DNA of 12,689 nt. Source: an uncultured Hyphomicrobiales bacterium (GTDB lineage: Bacteria; Pseudomonadota; Alphaproteobacteria; Rhizobiales; CAJQND01). The stretch's first letter is position 1; the number at the start of each line of letters is the position of its first letter. This document shows positions 1 to 5,952 of the stretch, one piece after another. The position numbers and the translations under genes are program-made. The stretch spans positions 1 through 12,689 of the forward strand of contig CAJQND010000160.1 of NCBI GenBank assembly GCA_905479595.1, given 5' to 3'. The notes under the pieces are model-generated. The model searched no databases. It saw only the letters and a program-made list of their open reading frames with translations, and was not told the DNA's origin.

Positions 1-97
1 GCTGCGCGAAGGCTCCAAATACCGCACCGATCAAGAGCCCACCAGCGGCGAGCGTCCACCCTTCCCCGATCTGGTCCACGATAGCGAGCAATGTCAT
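1..97 (-). CDS. YeeE/YedE (SoxT-like) membrane protein, partial N-terminus
   Basis: Only the first 32 codons are in the window; the gene runs off the left edge. Reading from the ATG at 97-95 on the minus strand gives a start MTLLAIVDQIGEGW followed by a small-residue-rich hydrophobic stretch (LAAGGLLIGAVFGAFAQ). This is the usual opening of YeeE/YedE (DUF395) transporters, which import thiosulfate or other sulfur species. The frame is open to the edge. The ribosome-binding site is weak (an AAG-type stretch about 10 bases upstream). It is divergent from soxH, so the 98-190 gap and its palindrome could serve both genes. The family call rests on a short piece, context, and the second YeeE/YedE gene nearby. 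Any other polytopic membrane protein with a similar N-terminus remains possible. Confidence 0.55.
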   Translation of the reverse strand, partial: MTLLAIVDQIGEGWTLAAGGLLIGAVFGAFAQ

Positions 98-131
98 TTG
101 CGTTAAATCTTACGAATGACGCGAATTTACA

Positions 132-178
132 TTGACCTGGATCAACTCACATGAATACATTTAATTACGTATATGTAT
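132..178 (+). promoter_or_regulatory. Candidate promoter with overlapping SoxR-type operator upstream of soxH
   Basis: An inverted repeat ATACAT (155-160), 12-base spacer, ATGTAT (173-178) lies just upstream of the soxH ribosome-binding site. A possible -35 TTGACC (132-137) is followed after 17 bases by ATACAT, which would be the -10, so a bound repressor would cover the -10 and the start of transcription. The same arms with the same 12-base spacing recur before soxC. Assignment to SoxR is inference; no binding evidence is available here. Confidence 0.5.
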
Positions 179-190
179 CTGGAGCGCCAA

Positions 191-1123
191 ATGAAGAATC
201 AGAACAATTTTTCCCGCCGCAAGGTTTTGGCATTGGGCGGCATGGCTGCCATTCCGCTCCTGGTTCCGGACCTTTGCGCTGCGGCCCAATCTCTGAATAT
301 TGGTACCAAGACTCTCACAACCCTTTCGGATGGGAATCTCGTGTTGCCGGTATCATTTCTGTTTCCAGATGTTCCGGCAAAAAAGATAAGCAAGTTTCTG
401 GCTGAAAACAAAATGAACCCGGAGAGGCTTGAGCCACCCTGCAATCTCACACTGCTTCGCGATGGCAAGCGCACGATCTTGTTTGATGCAGGTGCCGGTC
501 CGAACTTCATGCCCAGTGCTGGCAAATTGCCAGAAACTCTTGAGGCAGCCGGAGTCGCACCAGAAACAATCACCGATGTCATTTTCACCCACGGTCACCC
601 GGACCATTTATGGGGGATCGTTGATGACTTTGACGAGATCGCTTTTCCGCAAGCAAAGCTGCATTTTCCGCGCACGGAGTGGGATTTCTGGCGGGCGGAC
701 GACACACTTTCCAAAATGAGCGAAGCGCGCCAGACCTTTGCTATCGGTGCCAAAAACCGGCTTGATGCCATGGAAGCACAGGTTGTTCTTTTCGATGCAG
801 GCCAGGAAGTTGTTTCAGGAGTTGAGGCTGTCGCCACACCAGGCCATACGCCTGGACATACCGCATTTGTTATTCATGGTAACGGCGCAGGTGACCCTGT
901 GATGGTTGTTGGCGATGCGCTGACCAACCATATCGTGTCTTTCCAGAGACCTGACTGGCCGTCCGGCTCAGATCAGGATGCAGAAATGGGGGCAAAGACA
1001 CGTAAAAGCCTGCTCGACAGACTGGCGGGCGAGAAGATGACTATTGTCGGGTTTCATTTGCCAAATAACGGCCTGGGCCGGGTCGAGCGCAACGGCAACG
1101 CCTATCGGTTTGCACCGGGATAG
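191..1123 (+). CDS. soxH: SoxH-like metallo-beta-lactamase-fold hydrolase, Tat-exported
   Basis: A 310-residue protein with a Tat signal (SRRKVLALGG near residues 8-17, then a hydrophobic stretch and an Ala-rich cleavage region). The metal-binding motif H-G-H-P-D-H spans residues 134-139, with further likely ligands H219 (PGHTPGH), D242 (VVGDA) and H289 (GFHLP), the binuclear pattern of the metallo-beta-lactamase superfamily. SoxH of the soxFGH module belongs to this superfamily; its exact substrate is not established and it is not essential for thiosulfate oxidation in Paracoccus. I chose ATG 191 because GGAG sits at 181-184; the in-frame ATG at 173 lies inside the candidate operator and would displace that site. 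It converges with soxT, leaving a 12-base gap. No soxG is seen in the window. Another periplasmic MBL hydrolase, such as a quinoprotein-relay type, is the alternative. Confidence 0.75.
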   Translation: MKNQNNFSRRKVLALGGMAAIPLLVPDLCAAAQSLNIGTKTLTTLSDGNLVLPVSFLFPDVPAKKISKFLAENKMNPERLEPPCNLTLLRDGKRTILFDAGAGPNFMPSAGKLPETLEAAGVAPETITDVIFTHGHPDHLWGIVDDFDEIAFPQAKLHFPRTEWDFWRADDTLSKMSEARQTFAIGAKNRLDAMEAQVVLFDAGQEVVSGVEAVATPGHTPGHTAFVIHGNGAGDPVMVVGDALTNHIVSFQRPDWPSGSDQDAEMGAKTRKSLLDRLAGEKMTIVGFHLPNNGLGRVERNGNAYRFAPG

Positions 1124-1135
1124 ATCGAAAACGTT

Positions 1136-2209
1136 CTACCTGCGAAACGCTGATACAATTGATCCTTCAAGCAACCATGCAAGACCCAACCGGGCCCCAA
1201 AAATAATCGAAAGCATCGAAACCGGCACAGACACTGCCAGAAGAGATGCCGCACTTACCCCCTGCCCGATGGTGCAGCCAAGCGCCAGCACGCCGCCAAA
1301 ACCCATCATCGCCGCACCGGCAATATGGCGACTGAGTTCTCGGGCATCGTCACAAGCTTCCCAGCGCACATCATCTGCCGAGTTGGCGGCAATTGCGGCA
1401 CCCAGAATAGTGCCAACAACCATGCCGATACCATAGTCAGGGCCTGCACCTGTAAAAGCAGAGAACTGCAAAATCAGCTCTCCTACCGGGGTTACAAAGC
1501 TGGCAGATTCAACCTGCACCGGATCAAAAGAACTGGCGGCAAACTGAGTTGTAACGAACCAACCGAATGCGATTACGGCGCCGATTATCACGGCTGTAAA
1601 CATTGCCTGGTAGTTTTTTCGATACTGCCGGTCACGGAAAACCCAGAACAACGGAATTGCAATGAGGATGACTGTAACAACTATCTTTAGGTCAGCCCCC
1701 ACCAACGCAGAAGCAATATCTGGAATAGACTGGCTCGTCGCAAATGAAAGATCGAGACTGACCGGGTCAAAAAAGTTCACACGGCCCAGCGCCAGCAATC
1801 CCCTGGTCGCCGACAATGCGGTGATGCCAAGCACAAGAACAGCCATCAGGCTTTTGAGGCTGCCGCCGCCCAACCGAACCAACGCGCCAAAGCCGCACGT
1901 GCCAATAAGTGCCATGCCAAAACCGAAACACAGCCCGCCGACAATCGCGCCAAGCCAACCAAAGCTCGTGGTAAGGTAAAAACTAGAAGCCGGCTCAAAC
2001 AAACCAAACACAACAAGTATCTGGGTGAAGATTGCGGCAATTGTTGCTGCGAACACCCAAGTGCGCACGCCGGTCGAATTGTTAGCGTACCAATACTGCT
2101 CAAGCGCGGACAATGTGCAAAAGAAGTTTCGCCGGGCGGTAAACCCTAGAACCACCCCGGCAAGAAGCCCGGAAAGAGGGAGCAAAAAGGCGACCGTCCC
2201 GGTGTCCAT
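1136..2209 (-). CDS. soxT: SoxT, YeeE/YedE-family sulfur compound transporter
   Basis: A 357-residue polytopic inner-membrane protein with roughly nine to ten hydrophobic segments. The family cysteine motifs are visible: RNFFC (C31), GTCGFGALVRLGGGS (C105) and GGVLALGCTIGQG (C312), plus C94 and C286. In the YeeE/YedE (TsuA) family, such membrane cysteines relay thiosulfate or sulfane sulfur inward. The gene follows soxR after only 9 bases (2210-2218) on the same strand, so it is probably the last gene of a soxS-soxR-soxT transcript. The ribosome-binding site is weak, which fits coupling to soxR translation. SoxT proteins beside soxR have been proposed in related bacteria to supply the sulfur signal sensed by SoxR rather than bulk substrate. 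That role is inference here. The family assignment is strong, the cargo uncertain. Confidence 0.85.
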   Translation of the reverse strand: MDTGTVAFLLPLSGLLAGVVLGFTARRNFFCTLSALEQYWYANNSTGVRTWVFAATIAAIFTQILVVFGLFEPASSFYLTTSFGWLGAIVGGLCFGFGMALIGTCGFGALVRLGGGSLKSLMAVLVLGITALSATRGLLALGRVNFFDPVSLDLSFATSQSIPDIASALVGADLKIVVTVILIAIPLFWVFRDRQYRKNYQAMFTAVIIGAVIAFGWFVTTQFAASSFDPVQVESASFVTPVGELILQFSAFTGAGPDYGIGMVVGTILGAAIAANSADDVRWEACDDARELSRHIAGAAMMGFGGVLALGCTIGQGVSAASLLAVSVPVSMLSIIFGARLGLAWLLEGSIVSAFRR

Positions 2210-2218
2210 ACCACTGCT

Positions 2219-2578
2219 TTAGGTTTTTTTCGCATCAGCCGGGCGAACCGGGGCGCAAAAAATGCCGTAGAGCTGGTCGATGATACCGCTGACTTCCTGG
2301 CTGGCGATTTGATAATAGATCATCCGCCCGTCTCGTCGCGTCGTCACAAGTCGGTCAAAGCGCAGCCGCGCCAATTGCTGAGAAACAGCTGCCTGAGGCA
2401 TCGACATGATTTTCTCAAGCTCGGATACAGATTTCTCGCCTTCCGATAGCAGGCAAAGAATCAGAAGTCGCGTTTCATGAGAAAGCGCCTTGAGCAACTC
2501 GCTGGCTTTGCGCGCCTGCTCAAGTATGTCTTGCATTTCTTCGGGCGATGCATCGGCATTGAATGCGGGTAGTGCCAT
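2219..2578 (-). CDS. soxR: SoxR, ArsR-family sulfur-responsive repressor
   Basis: A 119-residue winged-helix protein. The recognition helix region is near residues 51-73 (VSELEKIMSMPQAAVSQQLA), followed by the beta wing with RRDGRMIYY. Two cysteines, C42 (LLILCLLSEG) and C108 (YGIFCAPV), match the positions of the pair in BigR, SqrR and SoxR. There, reactive sulfur species link the cysteines through a di- to tetrasulfide bridge and release DNA. No metal-site signature of the CxC ArsR type is present. In Paracoccus and Pseudaminobacter, SoxR represses sox genes by binding the soxS-soxV and soxW-soxX gaps. Here the gene lies 18 bases after soxS and 9 before soxT, so all three are probably co-transcribed and autoregulated. 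The start is ATG 2578; the Shine-Dalgarno is unremarkable. Confidence 0.93.
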   Translation of the reverse strand: MALPAFNADASPEEMQDILEQARKASELLKALSHETRLLILCLLSEGEKSVSELEKIMSMPQAAVSQQLARLRFDRLVTTRRDGRMIYYQIASQEVSGIIDQLYGIFCAPVRPADAKKT

Positions 2579-2596
2579 CGTTTTATGTCCACTTAC

Positions 2597-2974
2597 CTAG
2601 TTTAGATGCTTAGTACTTTTCTCTGGAAGCTTAGTAATCATTTCATCCAGCAAAAACCAGAAGAATTCATCACCGGCATATCCGCGCATCCGCGAAATTT
2701 CCTTACCATCCTCCACAAGGATAAAGGATGGGGTGAACCGCTCAATTGAAATATTCTTGAGATCTGCAGGAATCGGCTTGTTGATATCTACCATTCGCAA
2801 TGGTGCGATCTTGGCTTCGTCAGTTTTTGGATAGATCGGTCCGATCTCTTTCTTCCATCTCTCACACCATGCACAGCCCTGCTGATCAAGCATGACAAGT
2901 TCGGCAGTGAGCGCCGGTGATGAAAATGCCAGCATATTTGCCAACACAACCATTATTGCACTTACGTATTTCAT
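2597..2974 (-). CDS. soxS: SoxS, periplasmic thioredoxin
   Basis: A 125-residue exported thioredoxin-fold protein. Residues 1-24 form a Sec signal ending in PALTA|E. The active site is C34-A-W-C37, and the cis-proline loop is FTPSF with P82. SoxS in Paracoccus pantotrophus reduces SoxY and reactivates the SoxYZ carrier, keeping its cysteine available. The gene is the first of the leftward soxS-soxR-soxT group, and GGAG at 2979-2982 (minus strand) supports ATG 2974. It is divergent from soxV, which would feed it electrons, with 172 bases between the starts. It is distinct from SoxW downstream: shorter, with an AW rather than an IY active-site pair. Confidence 0.9.
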   Translation of the reverse strand: MKYVSAIMVVLANMLAFSSPALTAELVMLDQQGCAWCERWKKEIGPIYPKTDEAKIAPLRMVDINKPIPADLKNISIERFTPSFILVEDGKEISRMRGYAGDEFFWFLLDEMITKLPEKSTKHLN

Positions 2975-2988
2975 TTGGCTCCAGGACC

Positions 2989-3000
2989 GTTCATTTGAAC
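2989..3000. repeat. Short palindrome GTTCA-TT-TGAAC next to the soxS start
   Basis: A 12-base inverted repeat (5-base arms, 2-base spacer) lies 15 bases upstream of the soxS start codon. The same arms, 7 bases apart, occur in the soxW-soxX gap at 4566-4582. It could be part of a repressor site for the leftward transcript. The arms are short, so chance is a real alternative. Confidence 0.3.
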
Positions 3001-3022
3001 CGTTATGACAATCAATTTGGGA

Positions 3023-3067
3023 TTGCCGGATGGTGCATTTAGAATATATAGTGTTTTTCGAATGTTA
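3023..3067 (+). promoter_or_regulatory. Candidate soxV promoter and degenerate SoxR operator (sv region)
   Basis: ATATAT (3044-3049), 12-base spacer, ATGTTA (3062-3067) resembles the perfect ATACAT-N12-ATGTAT sites before soxH and soxC with one mismatch in the left arm and two in the right. Its spacer shares the pattern TTTT-x-GA with the soxC site. A possible promoter is TTGCCG (3023-3028), 18 bases, TATAGT (3047-3052), overlapping the repeat. The soxS-soxV gap is a demonstrated SoxR target in Paracoccus and Pseudaminobacter; the exact site here is inferred. Confidence 0.5.
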
Positions 3068-3146
3068 TATAGCAATTGCACTCTGAATACCATAACAATG
3101 ATGGTGTCGATTCAGAAGGCCCCCGGCCAAGTTGAGGTTTTTTGAA

Positions 3147-3881
3147 ATGCTGGACATCAGTTTAGGAGCCGCGCTGCTTGCTGGATTGCTGTCATTTGTT
3201 TCTCCCTGTGTGCTGCCGATTGTTCCGCCATATCTGGCATATCTTGCTGGCCTGAGTTTTAGCGAACTGAGTTCTGACGATCTGGAAACCAGCAAGGCGC
3301 GTCGGGTTGTCCTTTCATCTTTATTCTTCGTTTTGGGCTTCACGACCGTATTTGTTGCTCTTGGCGCAACCGCCAGCATCATCGGCAAAACCATCGCGCA
3401 ATATTTTGGGGTTCTTTCGGTACTTGCAGGTATTCTGATTATCATTATGGGCCTGCATTTTCTCGGTGTTTTCCGCATTGGTCTGCTTTATCGCGAAGCG
3501 CGGGTGAACGTTGAGAAGAAACCTCCAGGGTACCTGGGCTCATATGTTATGGGGCTCGCATTCGCTTTTGGCTGGACACCGTGCGTTGGACCTGTCCTTG
3601 CCGCAATCCTGTTCGTCGCAGGCTCCGAGGGCACTGCATTGCGTGGGGCTTCATTGCTGGCTGCCTATTCAATTGGCATCGGAATTCCATTCATGCTGGC
3701 CGCCATTTTCGCAAGCCGCTTTTTCGGCTGGGCCGGCCAGCTAAAGAAACACATGCACAAGATTGAAATGGCGATGGGCGGATTACTGGTCCTCACCGGC
3801 ATTCTGTTCATCACCGGATCGATGTCACGCATCGCTCAATGGTTGCTCGATACGTTTCCGCAATTTGCGACGATTGGCTAA
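3147..3881 (+). CDS. soxV: SoxV, CcdA/DsbD-type membrane thiol electron transporter
   Basis: A 244-residue inner-membrane protein with about six transmembrane segments. The two CcdA-family redox cysteines are visible: C21 in FVSPCVLPIVPPYLAY (first segment) and C146 in GWTPCVGPVLAAIL (fourth segment). CcdA-type proteins carry electrons from cytoplasmic thioredoxin across the membrane; SoxV passes them to SoxW and probably SoxS to maintain SoxYZ. ATG 3147 is preferred because GAGG (3134-3137) sits 9 bases upstream. An in-frame TTG at 3132 would add five residues but overlaps that site. soxW follows after 21 bases. A general cytochrome c biogenesis CcdA is excluded mainly by context. Confidence 0.92.
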   Translation: MLDISLGAALLAGLLSFVSPCVLPIVPPYLAYLAGLSFSELSSDDLETSKARRVVLSSLFFVLGFTTVFVALGATASIIGKTIAQYFGVLSVLAGILIIIMGLHFLGVFRIGLLYREARVNVEKKPPGYLGSYVMGLAFAFGWTPCVGPVLAAILFVAGSEGTALRGASLLAAYSIGIGIPFMLAAIFASRFFGWAGQLKKHMHKIEMAMGGLLVLTGILFITGSMSRIAQWLLDTFPQFATIG

Positions 3882-3902
3882 TCTTTGAAAGGAGACTTCG
3901 TT

Positions 3903-4484
3903 TTGAAGAAATTATTTTTTGTCATTGCATTCCTGCTGGCGTCATTTTCGATTTCCCATGGCTCCGAAGTTGGTGAGGACGGGTTGCACAAACAAGATTG
4001 GTTTGCGCTCACGTTCAAGGACGTTGCAGAAGACGTCGCTACAGCAAAAGAAGAAGGCAAACGCCTTGTTCTCGTTTTTGAACAACGCGGGTGTATCTAT
4101 TGCCGGAAAATGCACGAAGAACTTCTCGCCGATCCTGAGGTAAGTGATTTCATCAAGGCAAACTTCAAAGTCGTCCAGATGAACATGTTTGGCGACGAGG
4201 AAGTAACCGATACGGATGGCGATTCTCTCACTGAAAAGACCGCTGCACGCAAATGGGGCTTGATATTCACCCCGTCGATTGTTTTTCTTCCAGAAGAAAT
4301 AGCAGAGAAAAAACCGGTTTCCGAGCTCGCGGTTTCAGTTATGCCGGGAGCATTCAGCAAACGGACTTTTCTTAATATGTTCAGATGGGTACATGAAAAA
4401 GGGTATGAAGGCGAAGAGCATTTTCAAAAGTACCATGCACGGATCATCAATGAGTTGCGGGAACAGGGAAAGCTCGCCGAGTAA
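3903..4484 (+). CDS. soxW: SoxW, periplasmic thioredoxin (TTG start)
   Basis: A 193-residue exported thioredoxin-like protein. The signal peptide MKKLFFVIAFLLASF ends near SHG|SE. The active site is C64-I-Y-C67 and the cis-proline motif FTPSI follows about 60 residues later. It is longer than SoxS because of an insertion rich in acidic residues between the two (around VTDTDGDSLTEK) and a C-terminal helical extension. The start is TTG 3903: AAAGGAG at 3888-3894 lies 8 bases upstream, and translation from here begins exactly with a typical KK signal peptide. The in-frame TTG at 3885 lies before that ribosome site. SoxW receives electrons from SoxV in Paracoccus. It is co-transcribed with soxV; soxX follows after 115 bases. 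Confidence 0.88.
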   Translation: MKKLFFVIAFLLASFSISHGSEVGEDGLHKQDWFALTFKDVAEDVATAKEEGKRLVLVFEQRGCIYCRKMHEELLADPEVSDFIKANFKVVQMNMFGDEEVTDTDGDSLTEKTAARKWGLIFTPSIVFLPEEIAEKKPVSELAVSVMPGAFSKRTFLNMFRWVHEKGYEGEEHFQKYHARIINELREQGKLAE

Positions 4485-4599
4485 CCAACAACATATGCAA
4501 AAAACTATATAAATGCATTGATATTTTGTCGCAGAGCGATTAGCGTTTCGCCTCAGGGAGAAAGAGTTCAGGACAAATGAACTGAAAAGGGGAGGAAAA
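4485..4599 (+). promoter_or_regulatory. soxW-soxX intergenic control region (wx region)
   Basis: This gap corresponds to the wx region bound by SoxR in Paracoccus and Pseudaminobacter. It is AT-rich at 4490-4530. A poor match to the operator seen elsewhere, ATGCAA-N12-ATGCAT (4495-4518), and an inverted repeat AGTTCA-N7-TGAACT (4565-4583) are present. TATAAA (4508-4513) could be a -10, but no good -35 is visible. GGGGAGG (4589-4595) is the soxX ribosome-binding site. The regulatory role is known in relatives; which element is bound here is uncertain. Confidence 0.45.
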
Positions 4600-5067
4600 A
4601 TGGAAATGAAATCCAGCTTGAAATGGGCACTTGCTGTGGCGCTCACAAGCATACCAACCATGGCGGTTGCCGGAATGGTTGCGCCAGATTCGGTGAAAAT
4701 TGAAGACGGCGTCATCGCCATGTCAGTTTCCGGCACCGCGGGTAATCCTGAAGCCGGGGCTAAAATTTTCAAAAGCAAAAAGCAAGGCAATTGCCTTGCC
4801 TGCCATGCCAATACAGCTATGAAGAAACAGCTGTTTCATGGTGAAGTCGGACCGACTTTAGATGGGGTTGCCGACCGCTGGAAGCCAGGTGAAATTCGCG
4901 CCATTTTGGTGAATTCCAAGGCGGTCTTCGGCAATGAAACGGTTATGCCTGGCTTCTATAGCCTGGAAGTTGGCAAGAACCCGCGTAAGGATTTAATTGG
5001 CAAAACCATTCTGTCCGCTCAGGAAATTGAAGACGTGGTGGCCTACCTTGGCACGCTGAAAGAATAA
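4600..5067 (+). CDS. soxX: SoxX, monoheme cytochrome c subunit of SoxAX
   Basis: A 155-residue periplasmic cytochrome with a Sec signal (cleavage near AVA|GM, residue 24). One heme-binding C65-L-A-C68-H69 and a probable distal ligand M116 in VMPGFY are seen. A further mark is the family motif GPTLDGVADRW. SoxX accepts electrons from SoxA during oxidative coupling of thiosulfate to the SoxY cysteine. The strong GGGGAGG four bases upstream supports ATG 4600; a second in-frame ATG at 4606 would make little difference. It is the first gene of soxXYZAB, with soxY 27 bases downstream. Length fits the short monoheme SoxX group. Confidence 0.95.
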   Translation: MEMKSSLKWALAVALTSIPTMAVAGMVAPDSVKIEDGVIAMSVSGTAGNPEAGAKIFKSKKQGNCLACHANTAMKKQLFHGEVGPTLDGVADRWKPGEIRAILVNSKAVFGNETVMPGFYSLEVGKNPRKDLIGKTILSAQEIEDVVAYLGTLKE

Positions 5068-5094
5068 CTCATGAAACTCAAAGGAGAAGCGCGC

Positions 5095-5550
5095 ATGAAT
5101 ATAAATCGTCGTCAGGCGCTCGCCCTATCTGCCGGAGCTGCAGTATTTGCAATTACCGGTGTTTCCACCAAGTTGGCCTATGCCGCTGCGGAGGATACGG
5201 AAAAGGCGATCATGGACCTTGCCGGTGGCAAAGCTCCCCAATCTGGAAAAATCACCCTGACCTCGCCGGAAATTGCCGAGAATGGCAACACGGTTCCGGT
5301 CAGCGTTAAAGTCGACAGCAAAATGATGGAAGGCGACATGGTCAAATCCATCACTATTTTTGCAGAAGGCAATCCAAATCCGGATGTAGTGACATTCCAC
5401 TTCAGCGCCATGAGCGGTGCCGCAACCGCATCAACGCGCATGCGCCTTGCAAAAACACAAAACGTCGTTGCTGTGGCGAAGATGGCCGATGGTTCGACCT
5501 ACATGGACAAAAAAGAAGTCAAAGTCACGATTGGCGGCTGCGGCGGCTAA
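5095..5550 (+). CDS. soxY: SoxY, sulfur-carrier subunit of SoxYZ
   Basis: A 151-residue protein ending in the diagnostic GGCGG, with C149 as the covalent substrate carrier that holds the intermediates on a flexible arm. Residues 1-30 are a Tat signal (INRRQALALSAG, cleavage near AYA|AA). The mature part is the Ig-like SoxY fold. ATG 5095 is chosen because AAAGGAG (5080-5086) lies 8 bases upstream and puts the twin arginines at residues 5-6. An upstream in-frame ATG at 5071 precedes that ribosome site. SoxZ has no signal of its own, so the complex is probably folded in the cytoplasm and exported together. It lies between soxX and soxZ, each 27 bases away. Confidence 0.96.
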   Translation: MNINRRQALALSAGAAVFAITGVSTKLAYAAAEDTEKAIMDLAGGKAPQSGKITLTSPEIAENGNTVPVSVKVDSKMMEGDMVKSITIFAEGNPNPDVVTFHFSAMSGAATASTRMRLAKTQNVVAVAKMADGSTYMDKKEVKVTIGGCGG

Positions 5551-5577
5551 TCGGGCGAGCGAAGGAGAACAATAGCG

Positions 5578-5901
5578 ATGGCATCAAAACCACGGGTAAA
5601 GGTACCCAAAAAGGCGTCTGTTGGTGAGGTCATTACGATCAAAACCCTGATCAGCCATAAAATGGAATCCGGTCAGCGCAAGGGCAAAGACGGTAAACTC
5701 GTCCCGCGCAAGATCATTAATAAATTCACCGCCGAATTCAACGGGCAAGAAGTCTTTTCTGCCGATATGCATGGGGCGGTTTCGGCCAACCCATATTTGG
5801 AATTTACGGTGAAAATGAGCGAAAGCGGCACCTTCAAGTTCAGCTGGGTCGATGATGATGGTTCTGTTTATTCAACCGAAAAGAAGATCACGGTTAGCTA
5901 G
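5578..5901 (+). CDS. soxZ: SoxZ, partner subunit of SoxYZ
   Basis: A 107-residue beta-sandwich protein without a signal peptide. It begins MASKPRVKVPKKASVGEV and includes the family-typical HKMESGQRKGKDG stretch (near residues 27-40), then FTAEFNGQEVF and FSWVDDDG. SoxZ forms the heterodimer with SoxY and presents the carrier arm to SoxAX, SoxB and SoxCD; it has no cysteine. AAGGAG (5562-5567) precedes ATG 5578 by 10 bases. Export must depend on the SoxY Tat signal. Length matches the family. Confidence 0.96.
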   Translation: MASKPRVKVPKKASVGEVITIKTLISHKMESGQRKGKDGKLVPRKIINKFTAEFNGQEVFSADMHGAVSANPYLEFTVKMSESGTFKFSWVDDDGSVYSTEKKITVS

Positions 5902-5907
5902 ATAGAA

Positions 5908-5926
5908 GGGGCCGGAGACTTGCCCC
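5908..5926 (+). other. Small hairpin between soxZ and soxA
   Basis: GGGGC (5908-5912), a 9-base loop and GCCCC (5922-5926), followed by an interrupted T-rich stretch (5927-5939). It is too short and its T-run too broken for a convincing terminator. It could be a processing or partial attenuation site within the soxXYZAB transcript. Confidence 0.3.
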
Positions 5927-5952
5927 ATTTCTGTATTTTGGGAGGGAACAGA

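Noticed and set aside
1115..1145. Bidirectional terminator between the convergent soxH and soxT
   Set aside because: The 12-base gap and flanks show no stable stem with a T-run on either strand.
2210..2235. Terminator between soxR and soxT because of a T-run on the plus strand
   Set aside because: The run at 2224-2230 reads as A's in the direction of transcription, has no stem, and lies within the soxR coding end.
3065..3478. Minus-strand open frame of 137 codons over the start of soxV
   Set aside because: Composition is Arg/Thr/Ser-rich without motifs; the plus-strand reading is a clear CcdA-type membrane protein.
4335..4811. Minus-strand open frame of 158 codons spanning the soxW-soxX gap
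   Set aside because: It covers the end of soxW, the gap and the start of soxX on the opposite strand, has no convincing ribosome site or domain, and would cross the control region.
5071..5094. Upstream SoxY start at ATG 5071
   Set aside because: The AAAGGAG ribosome site lies downstream of it and fits ATG 5095; starting at 5071 would place extra residues before the Tat motif.
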